A DNA stretch of 64,000 nucleotides from Vandiemenella viatica (lineage: Eukaryota; Arthropoda; Insecta; Orthoptera; Morabidae): assembly GCA_031002005.1 (NCBI GenBank), contig CM061914.1:11146148-11210147 (forward strand), written 5' to 3'. The notes under the pieces are model-generated. The model made no database searches. It was not told the DNA's origin and saw only the letters and a list, made by a program, of their open reading frames with translations. A program made the position numbers and the translations under genes. Shown piece after piece: positions 53,885 to 64,000 of the stretch; position 1 is the first letter of the stretch; each line of letters begins with the position of its first letter.

Positions 53885-56800
53885 ACCAATTATAAGTAAT
53901 TAGCAAATTTTGATAATTAACATATTGAACGAGGATTTTCTCGGCAGCTGGTGCAGTATACTTTTCCCTGGTTTGCAGCCAGATTGTGCTATAAGAAGAC
54001 AATGTTTCAACAACATTCTCTCTTTACGTTATCAGGTATCTGCTTTTAAGAAATCCAGAAGTAAACAGTCAGTCACCAGCAGGCAGATCCGCTTATATAC
54101 CATCCCACGGCCACCGTGGCTCTGTACGCGGTCCACTCTGTCGTGCCGCGAAGCCCTGCCCGTGCTGGCTTCATTACCGCTGTCACCCTCAAAATTGTTG
54201 CACTCCTGTCCCAGGGCTGAAAGCGCCAGAATCCGTGCATTGCTTGTGTATGAGGGGTATAAAACTACACCATCAATTTGAATGATGCTTTCAAATGTTA
54301 AGAGCTAATAGTCCGTGTCAAAATGTGCATGAATAGCAAGTGGCTTATTTGTACTGAGGGACGGAACAAGTAATTTAAATCATTTCCAGATAGAAATTAT
54401 GGACCACAGATCTCACTGTATTTCAGAGTTTCACTCCTTTGACAAAAGATCACACTACTTTTCTTATGACTGTTTCATTTCTGATTTCGGATATTTAGTT
54501 AATCGGTTCTCCAACATTAAAAAACATTAAAATTAATGAAATAGGTAAATAAAACAATAATCTTGAGTAATTTAATTTAAGCACAATCGTCAAGATTATT
54601 AACATTTTTGACAGTTACACAATTTTTCTCTGGTTACATGTTTGAAATCGATTCTGAATGCTGTATAATGTTCATTAAAAAAGACATTAAGGTGTGATAC
54701 ATGTCAAATGGATGCAGAATACAATTTTTTCTCAAAGAAAGATGCATAAAAAAGAACTAGGCAGGAAACAATATATATTTCTTGCATATCATCCTGTGTA
54801 AAACTGTTCATATTTTGAACAACTTTACTCAATTAGTATATATTTGGTGGCTATAATATGCAAATATTCTGGATTAATATCGCCCAAGGAACATTTGTAC
54901 AAATTTTGGCTGCTGTTCTAACCACAGCCAGCAGAATAAACTGTTTTATTATTATTATTATTATTAAAGAATGCTCATAACCAGATTTTGTAATGTTTTT
55001 TTTTCAGCTGTAGTTTTTATCGCCATAAAGTTGCTATTGAGTCAATGACGATAGCAACATGTAACAAATGAAATTAAAAAGTAACTAGGAATCCTAAAAC
55101 TTTATGCTATACCCCATATTTTATAAACTAAATCAATTATGTCTTATACTTTAGCAAAACGTGTCAATTGTTATTCTAGTCTAGGCTGCATTTCAACCCA
55201 ACCATAAACTTCGCTAAGCGTTCTGTTCAGCTTTAATTAGTTTTGTCGCATGCACATTAATACATTCATTTTTTCACGACTGAAATTTGGCCCACTGGAA
55301 CTACTAATACACGACTGAAATAATGACGTCAGTAATACACTATTATTAATAGCAAAGTAAATTAAAAATAATTCAAAATCTAATAATATACCACAAAAAT
55401 TGTAAAACTAAATCCATTATGCCTTATGCTTCAATAATGCATATTAGTTGTCATTTTGGTTCAGGCCACATTTCAGCCTAAACACAACCATTGGAAATAA
55501 TGTCGTTTGGAAATCATAGCTTATGTCACATGCGCATTAATATATCCACTGCATCGCGATCGAATAATGTAGTATTATTGAAAGCTGTAAGGAACCAGGC
55601 TGATACCGGGGCTGAGTATAGCCTAAGTGCCTTAACTTACACTCTTGATGTGGACTCAAAGTTCTCAGTAAAACTTGCTAAATAATTTTGAATTGACCAT
55701 GTAGCCTTGATAGTTCAACTCGAATGCTTCAGGTCGCCACAATATTTGTTGACCCACAAATATTGAAAAGGGTTACTATTTAGTTACGAAATGACAACAG
55801 TTCAATTTTCCAGAGTTCTTCAAATTTATTCAAAATGAAAACCAAAAGTTCAAAATAGCATTCTAAAAGTTGAATTGGCGAATCGCACACTCTTTTCCAA
55901 AAATTACAGATTGTGGAGAGAAATCTAACCGACCGAAACCCCTTTAGTAAATTGACAAGTTCTTTACAGTCATTGAAGTTACGATACAACACGACACGAT
56001 CCAACATGGTTGAACTAGCCAGCATGGTGAGTTACAACCAGCGCGACGAAAGACAGACCACAGGCAGGAACAGACGACCGGCAGGAACAGACCGCGGACA
56101 GGAACAGACAAACCATAATGGCGGCGGGGTCTTTTTTATAGAAACGGCTAGAACCAGTGACGTCAGCAACTGTATCACATCTTTTTGCTTCCGCATAGCT
56201 CAAAGTATGTGTAATTTATTTGACGATCCCGACTATTAGAAATGTTCAAACTTTGGCAGTATCTGGACTTATCTACTAGAAGTCCGACGGCAGTCTCTTG
56301 AGAAATTTAGAGTAATTAATTTTAAAGTTTTAGCTGTTTAAGACTCCGCGTAGTGATACATTCAAATTCGGGTAAAATCCCTAAGTGTTCTAGAACTTTT
56401 TAGGCGCGTGCACAACAATCCGCGACAATCTATTTTACAAAAACTTAATTACCGGACAAATGCTTAAACTTTTTATGAAAACCCATATATGTATGAAATT
56501 GTCTTAATTAGGGCTATCTGCTGATGTAAAATTTAAATTGATATCTCTTTTAATAAAAAAGCTTTTTTTTTCTTAATTAAAATTGCTAATTACTCTTTAC
56601 TAAATTATTTAATTTTATTACCAAAATATCGGGTATTGTGCTGACTACAGCTGGTGATAAAAGATCGGTTGTAGCTTTACGCGATTTAAAGATATTACAA
56701 ATCTTAGAATTTTACCATTCTAATCGCGTGTTTCAAAACTCGAACAAACGGGAATATCTCTTAAACCAAACGTTTCCCGATATGATAATTACACTTTAAA

Positions 56801-57035
56801 ATGATTTTTATGACAAATTATAACTGTGAGCAAGATAACAGGAAAATTACTTAAAGTTGAAATTACACTTCTCGGAATTTCCAAGTCCCGCCTAAGCAAA
56901 ACTGGAATTTGCCAAAATTCTAAGGTGCTTACAAAGCGAAGGAAATGAAAATAATTTTTGGCTAATTTCAAATCTCACCACAAACTTTGCTTATGTTTCT
57001 GTTTTAAAATAATAGCTCCTGTCTTCTTCTTCTTC
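53885..57035. other. EIF2B3 intron, mostly unrecognised
   Basis: About 3 kb of AT-rich intron. 54,110-54,250 and 55,915-56,160 are GC-richer patches that may be parts of unnamed elements. A (TTA)n run is at 54,948-54,965. No coding sequence was supported. Confidence 0.4.
56065..56115. repeat. 17-bp tandem repeat, three copies
   Basis: CAGGAACAGAC starts at 56,065, 56,082 and 56,099 with diverged 6-bp spacers, so the period is exactly 17. It lies in a GC-rich patch of the EIF2B3 intron. Confidence 0.75.
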
Positions 57036-57039
57036 TGCG

Positions 57040-58645
57040 GTAGTCAATCCTGGTTTTGGTCTGCGGCGGTCTTCCATTCAGCTCTATTCTCTGCCCTCCT
57101 CTTCATATCTACATATCTCCTGCAGCCAACATCTTCCATTATCTGCTGGATGTATTTAAAACGTGGTCTTTCTCGATACCTCTTTCCTTCTACCATTCCC
57201 TCCAGTATTGTTTTTAATAAGCTCTCATGTCTTAAGATATGTCCAATTAATGTTGTCCTCCACATTTTTATACTTTTCCTTAAAGAGTTATACTCTCCCG
57301 CTTTCTCAAAAATTTCCTCATTAGTAATCTTGTCCCTCCAGCTACTTTTTAACATTCTTCTGTAGCACCATTGCTCAAACGAAACTAATCTTCTTTTCTC
57401 TTCTGTACCAACTGTCCAGGTTTCACATCCATAGAGGGCAATGCTCCAGACATAAACCTTTAATAGTCTTGTCCAGCTGATATTTGTTGTAAAAATTAGT
57501 TTTTTTCTGTTGAACGCTATTTTTGCTTGAGCTATCCTGCATTTTATATCATTCTTGCATCTTCCATCATTTGTGATTTTGCTTACTAGGTAGCAGCATT
57601 CTAGCACATCATCCAATGCTTCAACATTAATTTTAATTTTGGAGTTTTTATCTTTCCCACATACCATGACTTTCATCTTCACTTTATTAATTTTCATATT
57701 GTACTCCTTCCCCATTGTTTCCTCCATTCTTTCCAAAATTTTCTTAAGATCCTCTTCACTTTCTGTTACTATCACAATGTCATCTACAAATCGAATCACA
57801 TTTATTAGTTTTCTCTGTATCTTTATCCCAACATCAATTTCGTCTCTGATCTTATCCAGTGAGTCTTGAATATAGGCATTGAAAATTAAGAGTGACAGGG
57901 CACAGCCTTGTCTGACTCCTTTATGTATTGCTGCTTCCTCTTGTTTATTTCCAATTTTTATAGCAGCCATTTCATTTTTGTAAAGATTCCATATTAGCCG
58001 CCTATCTCTGTATTGTATACCTATTTTTCTGAGGATCTCAAACATCTTCCCCCATTTAACATTATAAAATGCTTTTTCAATATCTATGAAACCTAAATAC
58101 TTTTTTTTTGCCTTTCTCTATTCTCTTTTCTAGTATTAGCCTCAGTGCAAGAATTCCTTCCCTTGTACCTCTCTTCTTCCTGAAACCGAATTGGTCTTCT
58201 GTTTGAAACTCTTCTACTTGTTTTTGCATTCTTTGTAGTAGTACATTGGTAATAATTTTTGATGTATAAGCTACTAAGGTTATTGTTCGATATTGCTCGT
58301 ATTTTTTAGCACCTAGCTTCTTTGGTAAGGGAATGATTACATTTTTCTCAAAGTCTGTGGGTATTTTTCCTTCCTTATAAATATCCTGTACTAGCTGGAA
58401 TAACATTACAGGACCACTTTTTTTCAGGAGTTCCGATTTCAGATTATCGATATCCGGTGCCTTATTATTCTTTAATCTCCCAAGTGCCATTTCAAATGCC
58501 TCTCTTAATATACTGAATCCTTTATTTTCTTCTTACACTTAATTCCTCTCATTTTAGATTCTTATTTTCATCTAATTTTACATCCTCATACAGGTTTTCT
58601 ATGTATTGCATCCACCTTTTCACAATTTCACCATGATCACTAAGG
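57040..58645 (-). mobile_element. RTE-like LINE ORF2 remnant
   Basis: On minus it begins (58,640) with the linker HGEIVKRWMQYIENLYEDVK just inside a PLE insertion, then the fingers and palm of the reverse transcriptase (58,490-58,080), and after a frame change the rest (58,045-57,044). No endonuclease is seen: either truncated or displaced by the PLE. It lies in the EIF2B3 intron in the gene's own orientation. Confidence 0.85.
57044..58490 (-). pseudogene. Frameshifted RTE-like reverse transcriptase
   Basis: First frame (58,490-58,080): LKNNKAPDIDNLKSELLKKS, YEQYRTITLVAYTSKIITNV, EDQFGFRKKRGTREGILA. The frame is lost at an A9 homopolymer near 58,098-58,106; the other frame restores FIDIEKAFYNVKWGKMFEIL, the first catalytic D. 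Then GVRQGCALSLLIFNAYI and FVDDIVIVTES, where the usual FADD is FVDD. The C-terminal part has ALYGCETWTV, GHILRHESLLKTI and a stop at 57,044. One-base homopolymer slippage is the main lesion visible. Confidence 0.88.
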
Positions 58646-58647
58646 AT

Positions 58648-59196
58648 GTGTGAGTGGAGACTTTCCCGGCGTATCGATGCAACAAAATCTTCTCGGGTCT
58701 CCAGCCGGTTGGTGGAGTAAAAACACGACGTTTCGACAGCTGACTCTGCTATCTTCATCAGGTATCTGTAGTTATTCTCAGCTGACTGTCTCTGCCTCGA
58801 CTGGCATGGCCGCCTTTCGAACCTCCTTTATATCTTTACCTAGAAGGCCCACTCGCTCTGGTTGGTCGAGAGCGTTGGCTTTATACGCCGCCCGCTGCGG
58901 CCATCGCTGGCGCCACTTGCTCCTTCCCGCCCGGATGTGCTGGCGGTCTGAGATGCTGTTGTGTCCACTTCTGATTGGCCGCGACCGCTGGCTTAATCCG
59001 CGGTCCGCTGCGGCGCCCGACTGGTGTTGTTTGCCGGTGAGGATCTGCTACGCTCTCTTCGGAGATCACTAATGATAGGTTTCCAGGCTTCGCTCAGAAA
59101 GAGCCCGCCGTCCCTATTTATGTTGTTGTCACCAAGCCGGATCTCCAACGCCTCATTTATAACCATGTCCCAGAAGGAAGAGGGCCTGGGCAGCAC
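58648..59196 (-). mobile_element. Penelope-like element 3' part with hammerhead
   Basis: 59,196-59,080 on minus reads FWDMVINEALEIRLGDNNIN, RDGGLFLSEAWKPIISDL, the C-terminal part of the PLE GIY-YIG endonuclease. A GC-rich tail follows, then the hammerhead (58,722-58,766) and AESAVETSCFYSTNRLETRE. The terminus 'tgagtggagactttc' (plus) is shared exactly with 39,147-39,161, so it is a real element end. It interrupts the RTE LINE at 58,645. Confidence 0.82.
58722..58766 (-). ncRNA. Candidate hammerhead ribozyme (PLE type)
   Basis: On minus: GATAC-CTGATGA, a stem-loop from GATAGC to GCTGTC (6 bp with one G-U pair), then GAAACGTC and GTGTT. GATAC pairs with GTGTT as stem I. Invariant core nucleotides are complete. 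Stem II differs from the 39-kb copies by compensating or wobble changes, which supports selection on the fold at some time. Confidence 0.72.
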
Positions 59197-59204
59197 TGCC
59201 GTTT

Positions 59205-59397
59205 TATTGAACTGTGTTCTTCGTCGAATGCATGCTCCTCACACGGTCAGACCATCAGAACGATCGAAGAGCGCCTTATCGAACACAAACGACACCTGAG
59301 GCTGATGCAACTGGACAAGTCTGCGATAGCTGAGCATTCATTTGAGTACCATTTATTAGGATAAAGCAAACAAAGAAACTGCCGCGAGGCACTGAAA
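59205..59397 (+). mobile_element. Penelope-like element GIY-YIG fragment, opposite orientation
   Basis: 59,245-59,345 on plus reads GQTIRTIEERLIEHKRHLRL, QLDKSAIAEHSFEYH, the middle of the PLE GIY-YIG endonuclease, followed by CREALK at 59,380-59,397. It abuts, head to head, the minus-strand PLE piece ending at 59,196. Confidence 0.75.
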
Positions 59398-59565
59398 ATA
59401 AGATAGGATAGGGAAAATAAACAGTTACCCGTCACTTACCACAGATGAAGGCAGGAGAGCGAGACACGTAAAAACACAAAACAAAGGAATTGCACAATAT
59501 TTCGACTTTAGCCTTCATCTGTGGTAAGTGACGGGTAACTGTTTATTTTCCCTATCCTATCTTAT
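59398..59565. mobile_element. Foldback element with near-perfect 55-bp arms
   Basis: ATAAGATAGGATAGGGAAAA, 'taaacagttacccgtcactt', 'accacagatgaaggc' at left is mirrored base for base at right (59,511-59,565). The spacer is about 58 bases. It is the clearest member of the family seen at 9.3, 28.9, 31.2, 60.2 and 61.9 kb. Confidence 0.85.
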
Positions 59566-59569
59566 TTGG

Positions 59570-60175
59570 AGAACCATTTATGCAATTTACCTCTCACCTG
59601 ACAGAGGTTTTACCAACATATCAGTTTCTCTCAGGGGGGGCAGAGTGAAAAAAAAAAAACAACAGCCAATCCACCACATCTTTCTCATAACACAAACACA
59701 ATGCACTGAAGACACACATGGTAAAACTTACAACCACTTCCCCATACTGAAGGAGGCAAGGGTCAAGGAGGCTCTAGTTAAATTTCCAAAGAAGTTATTA
59801 TGAAGGGTAGTTCCCTCCACAATATCTGCCTATTCCTCGGTCACAGGGTATGGTGATTTATTCATTCAGTGGATGTTTAGTTAAATACAGATATCTGAAT
59901 TAGTGGTAGCCATTGCATTTTTTCTTACATTTCACATCTTGTAGCACAATAGGAGATGCAAATTAAATAAATCAATCCAACAACAAAATATTTTACAAAC
60001 AAATTCATATTATTGCATGCTAATGTAACAAATAAAATTAAATTTTTGTAAAAAACGAAAAAGTTTTTTGATGGATCAAAATGACAGTAAGATAGGGATT
60101 GCCTCTGAAATGTTGGTATTATTGTATACTGTGCTGATTTCTTTTTATATTCTGCTTATAGTAAGATCAATAGCA
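59570..60175. other. EIF2B3 intron, nothing recognised
   Basis: AT-rich, with a 12-A run near 59,650. No coding or repeat feature supported. Confidence 0.35.
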
Positions 60176-60177
60176 AA

Positions 60178-60375
60178 TGACACAGAAAATAACCCATCAC
60201 TCACTAAAGTTGAAGGTCGTGTCGAGGAAACAACACACGAGATGAGCAACCCCATACAATATTTAAGTTTAAAACCTCGGGCAACATGTGGATGAAGGAG
60301 AAAATGAAATTGCTGCTAAGCACTGAAAATAAAATTTTACATGTTCATCTGGCCCTTTGGCCTTCATCTATGGTG
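60178..60375. mobile_element. Decayed foldback-family element
   Basis: 'acacagaaaataacccatc', 'actcactaaagttgaaggt' at left and 'ggccttcatctatggtgac' at right match the family arms. Confidence 0.5.
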
Positions 60376-60379
60376 ACAG

Positions 60380-61910
60380 CTTTAAAACCTTAATTGTGTA
60401 CGGAGGACCAGACTATTTTGCGTGGGAGGTGTGCACAGTGTGCACCACTGTATTGAGGTCAATATCGTAAGGGGCACTGCATTGGCCCAGTTCAGGCTCT
60501 GAAACTCTTTAGCCTAACCTTAAGGTACAGGCTATATTGAATATTACAGATTTCTTTTGTCTCTGGGCTTCTCCAGAGATGTACCAAAAACAGGGACAGC
60601 TTTAACCTCATTCCCCGTTCCGAGCTTGCCATTTGCACAATTATGTACACCAAGAAGTATTTAATGAGAGATAATATGAGAGATAAGTCTTTCCCGCGTA
60701 TCTTTGATATAAATTCTTCGCGGGTTTGCTGCGAAGAATTTATATCAAGTATTTTGTAATTAATTAATCCTGCAGTTCTGCTGATTTTATGTCCAAGGGC
60801 AGATCAAGGATGAGTAAATCCTCATCTTATGTATGGTATTAGAAGTTTCTGGTATTTATAGCTCATATGATAAACTTGAATTCTTTCAGGCTGGAAGACT
60901 GGTGTATTTTACGCAGTTTCAACGGTAGGCAGGTCACCAGTTTGGCCTCTCAATTTCTTCGAAAAATACCTTATATCCGTTCATCACATAACAAAAAATT
61001 GTGGGAACCGTAATACACTGTACTGACAGCTGCTGAGGGGCAGATATAGTCAAAAGCTTCAAATCTGCATGGAGCTCCAATGTTGAGTTTCTTTTTCTTT
61101 GTCAGAATCACTACCACTTTTTGTTTCTCCATAGGAAAAGACCCCTGCTTGCAAAATCTGTAACTAATCGACTATGTCCAGCAGTCTGGATTCTTATCAG
61201 GTTTGTCTGCTCGATGACAACATCTGCTTGAAGTGAAGATCCTGAAACAGCAGCGATGGCAGGAAGGAGCAACCAATTGGATCTCATGACATCAAAAGTA
61301 GTTCTTGTAACAAATCCCACATTTCTGGGTATATGGTACTGACCTCAACGTAAGTAGCATACAAAAGAAATCACCACAATATACGATAATACCAACATTT
61401 CCACGACAATCCCATTTTTAATTTCATTTAAATGGGTGAAAAAGAACCAACAAAGATGTTGTCCCTAAAAACAATGTATCTTACTGCCAGTTTATCAACA
61501 TTAGCAGTTCAGTGACAATTTAGAATTGCTATGGTCAATTTTAATATCAGCTAACCACTTCAGCACATCTGAGTAACTACACATACTATACATTCCTTGT
61601 TTGCAGACATCTTTTTCTCAGTACTGTGTGACTGATGTGATGAAACTATTAAGATTTTTGAAATGATACACATTATCATAATTATCAGCCAGTTCAATCA
61701 ATTTCTGATGTGGCCTCTTAGTCACGATTTCAGATACTATGGGAAGAAAGGATACTATGACAAGAAATATGTGTAAGGGTTCAGATTGTAAGCCACAACA
61801 TACTGAAACTCTGCTGCTTGTACCAACAACATCGCATCTTTGCACTAACTGTCTGAAATAAGTAATAGTTGATAACAATGAAAAAAAGACGCTAAGTAGC
61901 GGAAAGGAAT
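60380..61910. other. EIF2B3 intron, unassigned
   Basis: Contains an open minus-strand frame at 61,111-61,320 with decent codon structure but no family I recognise. It has no fitting splice sites or phase for EIF2B3. A short inverted repeat 'tttgatataaattcttcgcg' / 'cgaagaatttatatcaa' sits at 60,708-60,750. Confidence 0.35.
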
Positions 61911-61914
61911 CAAA

Positions 61915-62050
61915 TTAGGATAGGGAAATGAGCCACCACTTACCTTTAGATGATGGATGTGGGGCGCGAACACACAGAAAAGACACAAACACAAATAATA
62001 AAGAAATTTTCGGGGAAAAAAACCCTTCGTCCATTATGGGAGATGGGTGC
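61915..62050. mobile_element. Foldback-family fragment
   Basis: 'aggatagggaaatgagccac', 'cacttacctttagatgatgg' at left and 'ccttcgtccattatgggaga' at right are related to the family arms but diverged. Confidence 0.45.
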
Positions 62051-62200
62051 AGCCGGAGATTGTAATAGTTGTTTATACTTAAGCTGGCCTACATTTTATT
62101 GCTATTATGTGGCCACAAATCCTACATTTCAGTGAACCTCAACTTAAAGGTTATCCTGATTTAATCAAATTAACTTTTGTCTACAGAAATGCATTCATAC

Positions 62201-62394
62201 CTTTTGATTTATACTCCCATAGGCTGCTAATGTATTAATTCTTGTTCCAAATGTTTGTTTCCCTGCTATAATGCCATAACATCGAATAGAATCTCCATGA
62301 TAAACTGGCCGCATGTCACCCCTGTGATCTGAGAAAGGTGACATGTACCGTATTTCGTTGATCACAGTGTCTTCAGCAGCAAATTGGAGAACAT
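62201..62394 (-). CDS. EIF2B3: EIF2B3 (eIF2B gamma), exon before the beta-helix
   Basis: A 194-bp exon (acceptor TTTTCAG above 62,394, donor GTATGA below 62,201), entering with two bases of a split codon and leaving in phase 0. It reads VLQFAAEDTVINEIRYMSPF, SDHRGDMRPVYHGDSIRCYG and IIAGKQTFGTRINTLAAYGS-INQK. In eIF2B gamma, this is the region after the nucleotidyl-transferase-like domain where a conserved 'R/R-C-Y/F-x-x-I' and 'R-x-x-T-L-x-x-Y-x-x-x-N-x-x' precede the beta-helix. It joins in frame to ICHLWKLL of the 53,657 exon across an 8.3-kb intron. The N-terminal transferase-like domain lies beyond the window. Confidence 0.94.
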
Positions 62395-62399
62395 CTGAA

Positions 62400-62755
62400 A
62401 ACAATGCAAATCTCATGTTTATACCATATGAACTTCACATAATTTAGTCTGGAAGAATGAAATAAGTAATAACTTATTACACAAACTGTAACTTCAAATA
62501 ATTATAAAATTTGAAACATATAGAGTAAAAGTGCCAGTGAAATTAAAAGAAGAGAAAAACACCAAATTGCCATCAGAAACCTTTTCTATTATGACATTTT
62601 CAGAAAATTTCCTTTTGCTAGTATAAAATCATTTACAATGTGAAAATTATTGCTTCCTTACGTAGACAATATTTGTCTCAAACTGTTGCTGTATAACAAA
62701 ACAAGAACCTTCATTACAAAATATCAGATTACTCTGATTTCAGCACTTTAATGAA
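62400..62755. other. EIF2B3 intron, nothing recognised
   Basis: AT-rich intron between the exon acceptor and the RTE LINE. Confidence 0.4.
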
Positions 62756-62759
62756 GATA

Positions 62760-64000
62760 CGGGGTGTAAGGGTTTGGGAGAGACTATACTAGTCTTTTCC
62801 AACCAAATGTCAACCTCTCCTTCACGTGGTGCACCCTGTTTGCACGGACGAGGCTCTGGCGACTGAAAGATTCCCGGTATAAGAGTCACACCACTGCTTG
62901 CCAACGAAGGAGGGCGGAAGAGCGGGGAGCGTTCAGGGCACCCTCTTGCCCTTGGGTTGGAAACGGCCCCTAAAGGCGGATGAATCAGAAATGATCAACG
63001 GCATGGGGATGCAGAAGGCAACGGGAAACCACTGCATTAAAGACCCAAAGGGTATCCCGAGGACATGTAATCCTCTCAAATTACATATATCATGATGGCT
63101 TCTTCCTGGGTAAAATATTCCGGAGGTAAAATAGTCCCCCAATCGGATCTCCGGGTGGGGACTGCTCAGGGAGGAGTCATCAGAATGGATAGAAACATTC
63201 TACGAGTCTGAGCGTGGAATGTTAGAAGTCTGAATAGGGCAGGTAGGTTAGAAAACTTAAAAAGGGAGATGGTAACAACTTAAGTTAGATGTTGTTGGGA
63301 ATTAGTGAGATTAATGGAAGGACGCACAGGATTTCTGGTCTGGGGAACACAGGATAATTAGCACACAAGCTGTCAATGGAGTCACTGGTGTAGGATTTGT
63401 AATGAACAAGAAAGTAGGGAAACGGGTGAGTTATTATGAACAAGTTTAGTGACAGGATTATTTTGATGAGGTTAGAAACTAAGCCCGTCCCAACCACATT
63501 AGTACAAGTATATATGCCAACGTACACAGGAAGATGACGAAGAAATAGAAAAAAATATACGCTGAAATTGAAGAATTAATCCAATATGTGAAAGGGGAGG
63601 AAAATCTAATAATCCATGGGTGATTGGAATGCAATAGTGGGAGAAGGAAAAGAGGGGAATACTGTAGGAAGTTTTGGTCTAGGAGAAAGAAATGAGCGAG
63701 GAAGCAGGTTGCTAGAATTTTGTGAAAGATATAAGCTAGTAGTGGCGAACACACTGTTTAAGAACCATGCAAGAAGAATATACACCTGGAAACGTCCTGG
63801 GGATACAGGCAGATATCAGCTAGATTATATCATGGTCAAACAGAGATTCAGGAATCAAGTTCTAGACTGTAAAGCGTACCCAGGAGCAGACATAGACTCG
63901 GACCATAATTTGATAGTAATGAAGTGCAGGCTGAAATTCAAGCGAATAAGGAAGCAGTATAAGCAGAACAGACTGGAAGTGAATAAACTGAAACAATCTA
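62760..64000 (+). mobile_element. RTE-like LINE, 5' region, continues past window
   Basis: A GC-richer 5'UTR-like leader (62,815-63,180) is followed by endonuclease coding in broken frames: NVRSLNRAGRLENLKREM at 63,220-63,275, and LDVVGISEINGRTHRIS at 63,285-63,335. From 63,616 the frame is open to the window end (separate entry). The reverse transcriptase should follow outside. Confidence 0.85.
63616..64000 (+). pseudogene. RTE-like AP-endonuclease, C-terminal half (runs off window)
   Basis: The frame reads [14 protein letters not shown] (G-D-W/F-N catalytic block), [54 protein letters not shown] and [17 protein letters not shown], where S-D-H is the last catalytic motif. The preceding half is broken by stops and frameshifts, so this copy is inactive. 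The given start is where the open stretch begins, not a real initiation codon. Confidence 0.88.

Noticed and set aside
55780..56239. Open frames in the GC-rich patch of the EIF2B3 intron
   Set aside because: Both strands are open over short lengths, as expected from base composition, and no family or splice pattern supports coding.
61111..61320. Minus-strand 69-codon open frame with plausible protein composition (QADVVIEQTNLIRIQTAGHS)
   Set aside because: I first considered it an EIF2B3 exon, but the neighbouring exons at 62,201 and 53,880 join directly in phase 0 with matching family sequence, and no splice sites of fitting phase frame it. Left unassigned.

Overview
This is a eukaryotic, AT-rich, transposon-dominated window, most likely from a large insect genome. 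The reasons are small GT-AG exons separated by multi-kilobase introns, no operons, tRNA-derived SINEs, and a mix of CR1/L2-like, RTE-like and Jockey-like LINEs, Penelope-like elements (PLEs), mariner, hAT, Copia and an LTR element. The order cannot be fixed from sequence alone; a hemimetabolous insect with a big genome is my guess.

Two host genes are present, each as its 3' portion only, and they converge. On the + strand (7.6-19.1 kb) lie the last four coding exons of a CD36/scavenger-receptor class B gene: 188 residues covering the cysteine-rich end of the ectodomain, the C-terminal transmembrane helix and a short cytoplasmic tail, then a long 3'UTR. On the - strand (62.4-48.3 kb) lie the last three coding exons of translation initiation factor eIF2B subunit gamma (EIF2B3): 189 residues covering the end of the linker and the left-handed beta-helix domain. 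Splice phases agree at every junction in both genes. The first exons of both genes lie outside the window or were not found.

Layout. 1-2.9 kb: CR1-like LINE. 2.9-17.2 kb: CD36 introns carrying SINEs, a satellite array, foldback elements and LINE remnants; one locus is a SINE holding a LINE holding a MITE. 17.2-19.1 kb: last CD36 exon and 3'UTR with a palindromic MITE. 19.2-25 kb: LINE remnants, including an L2/CR1-type element with an esterase-like ORF1 split by a mariner. 25-28.5 kb: broken Copia element with hAT inserts. 28.8-35.4 kb: foldbacks, SINEs and a ZMYM1-like hAT transposase relic. 36.2-37.9 kb: RTE-like LINE with an intact 508-codon reading frame. 38.5-47 kb: ~165-bp satellite interrupted by a hammerhead-bearing inverted repeat and a Jockey-type LINE; the non-satellite gap within it holds a gag-only (HAL1-like) element with a perfect target-site duplication. 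47.4-51.1 kb: PLE remnants around the last EIF2B3 exon. 51.2-53.5 kb: 3' half of an LTR retrotransposon. 54-62 kb: EIF2B3 intron with an RTE LINE, PLE pieces and foldbacks. 62.8-64 kb: 5' end of another RTE LINE.

The most noteworthy signals are three candidate hammerhead ribozymes in PLE-derived sequence at 39.2-39.4 and 58.7 kb, four places where PLE remnants lie in opposite orientations next to each other, and the gag-only element whose 3' region is an array of small hairpins. No previously unknown enzymatic system was recognised.
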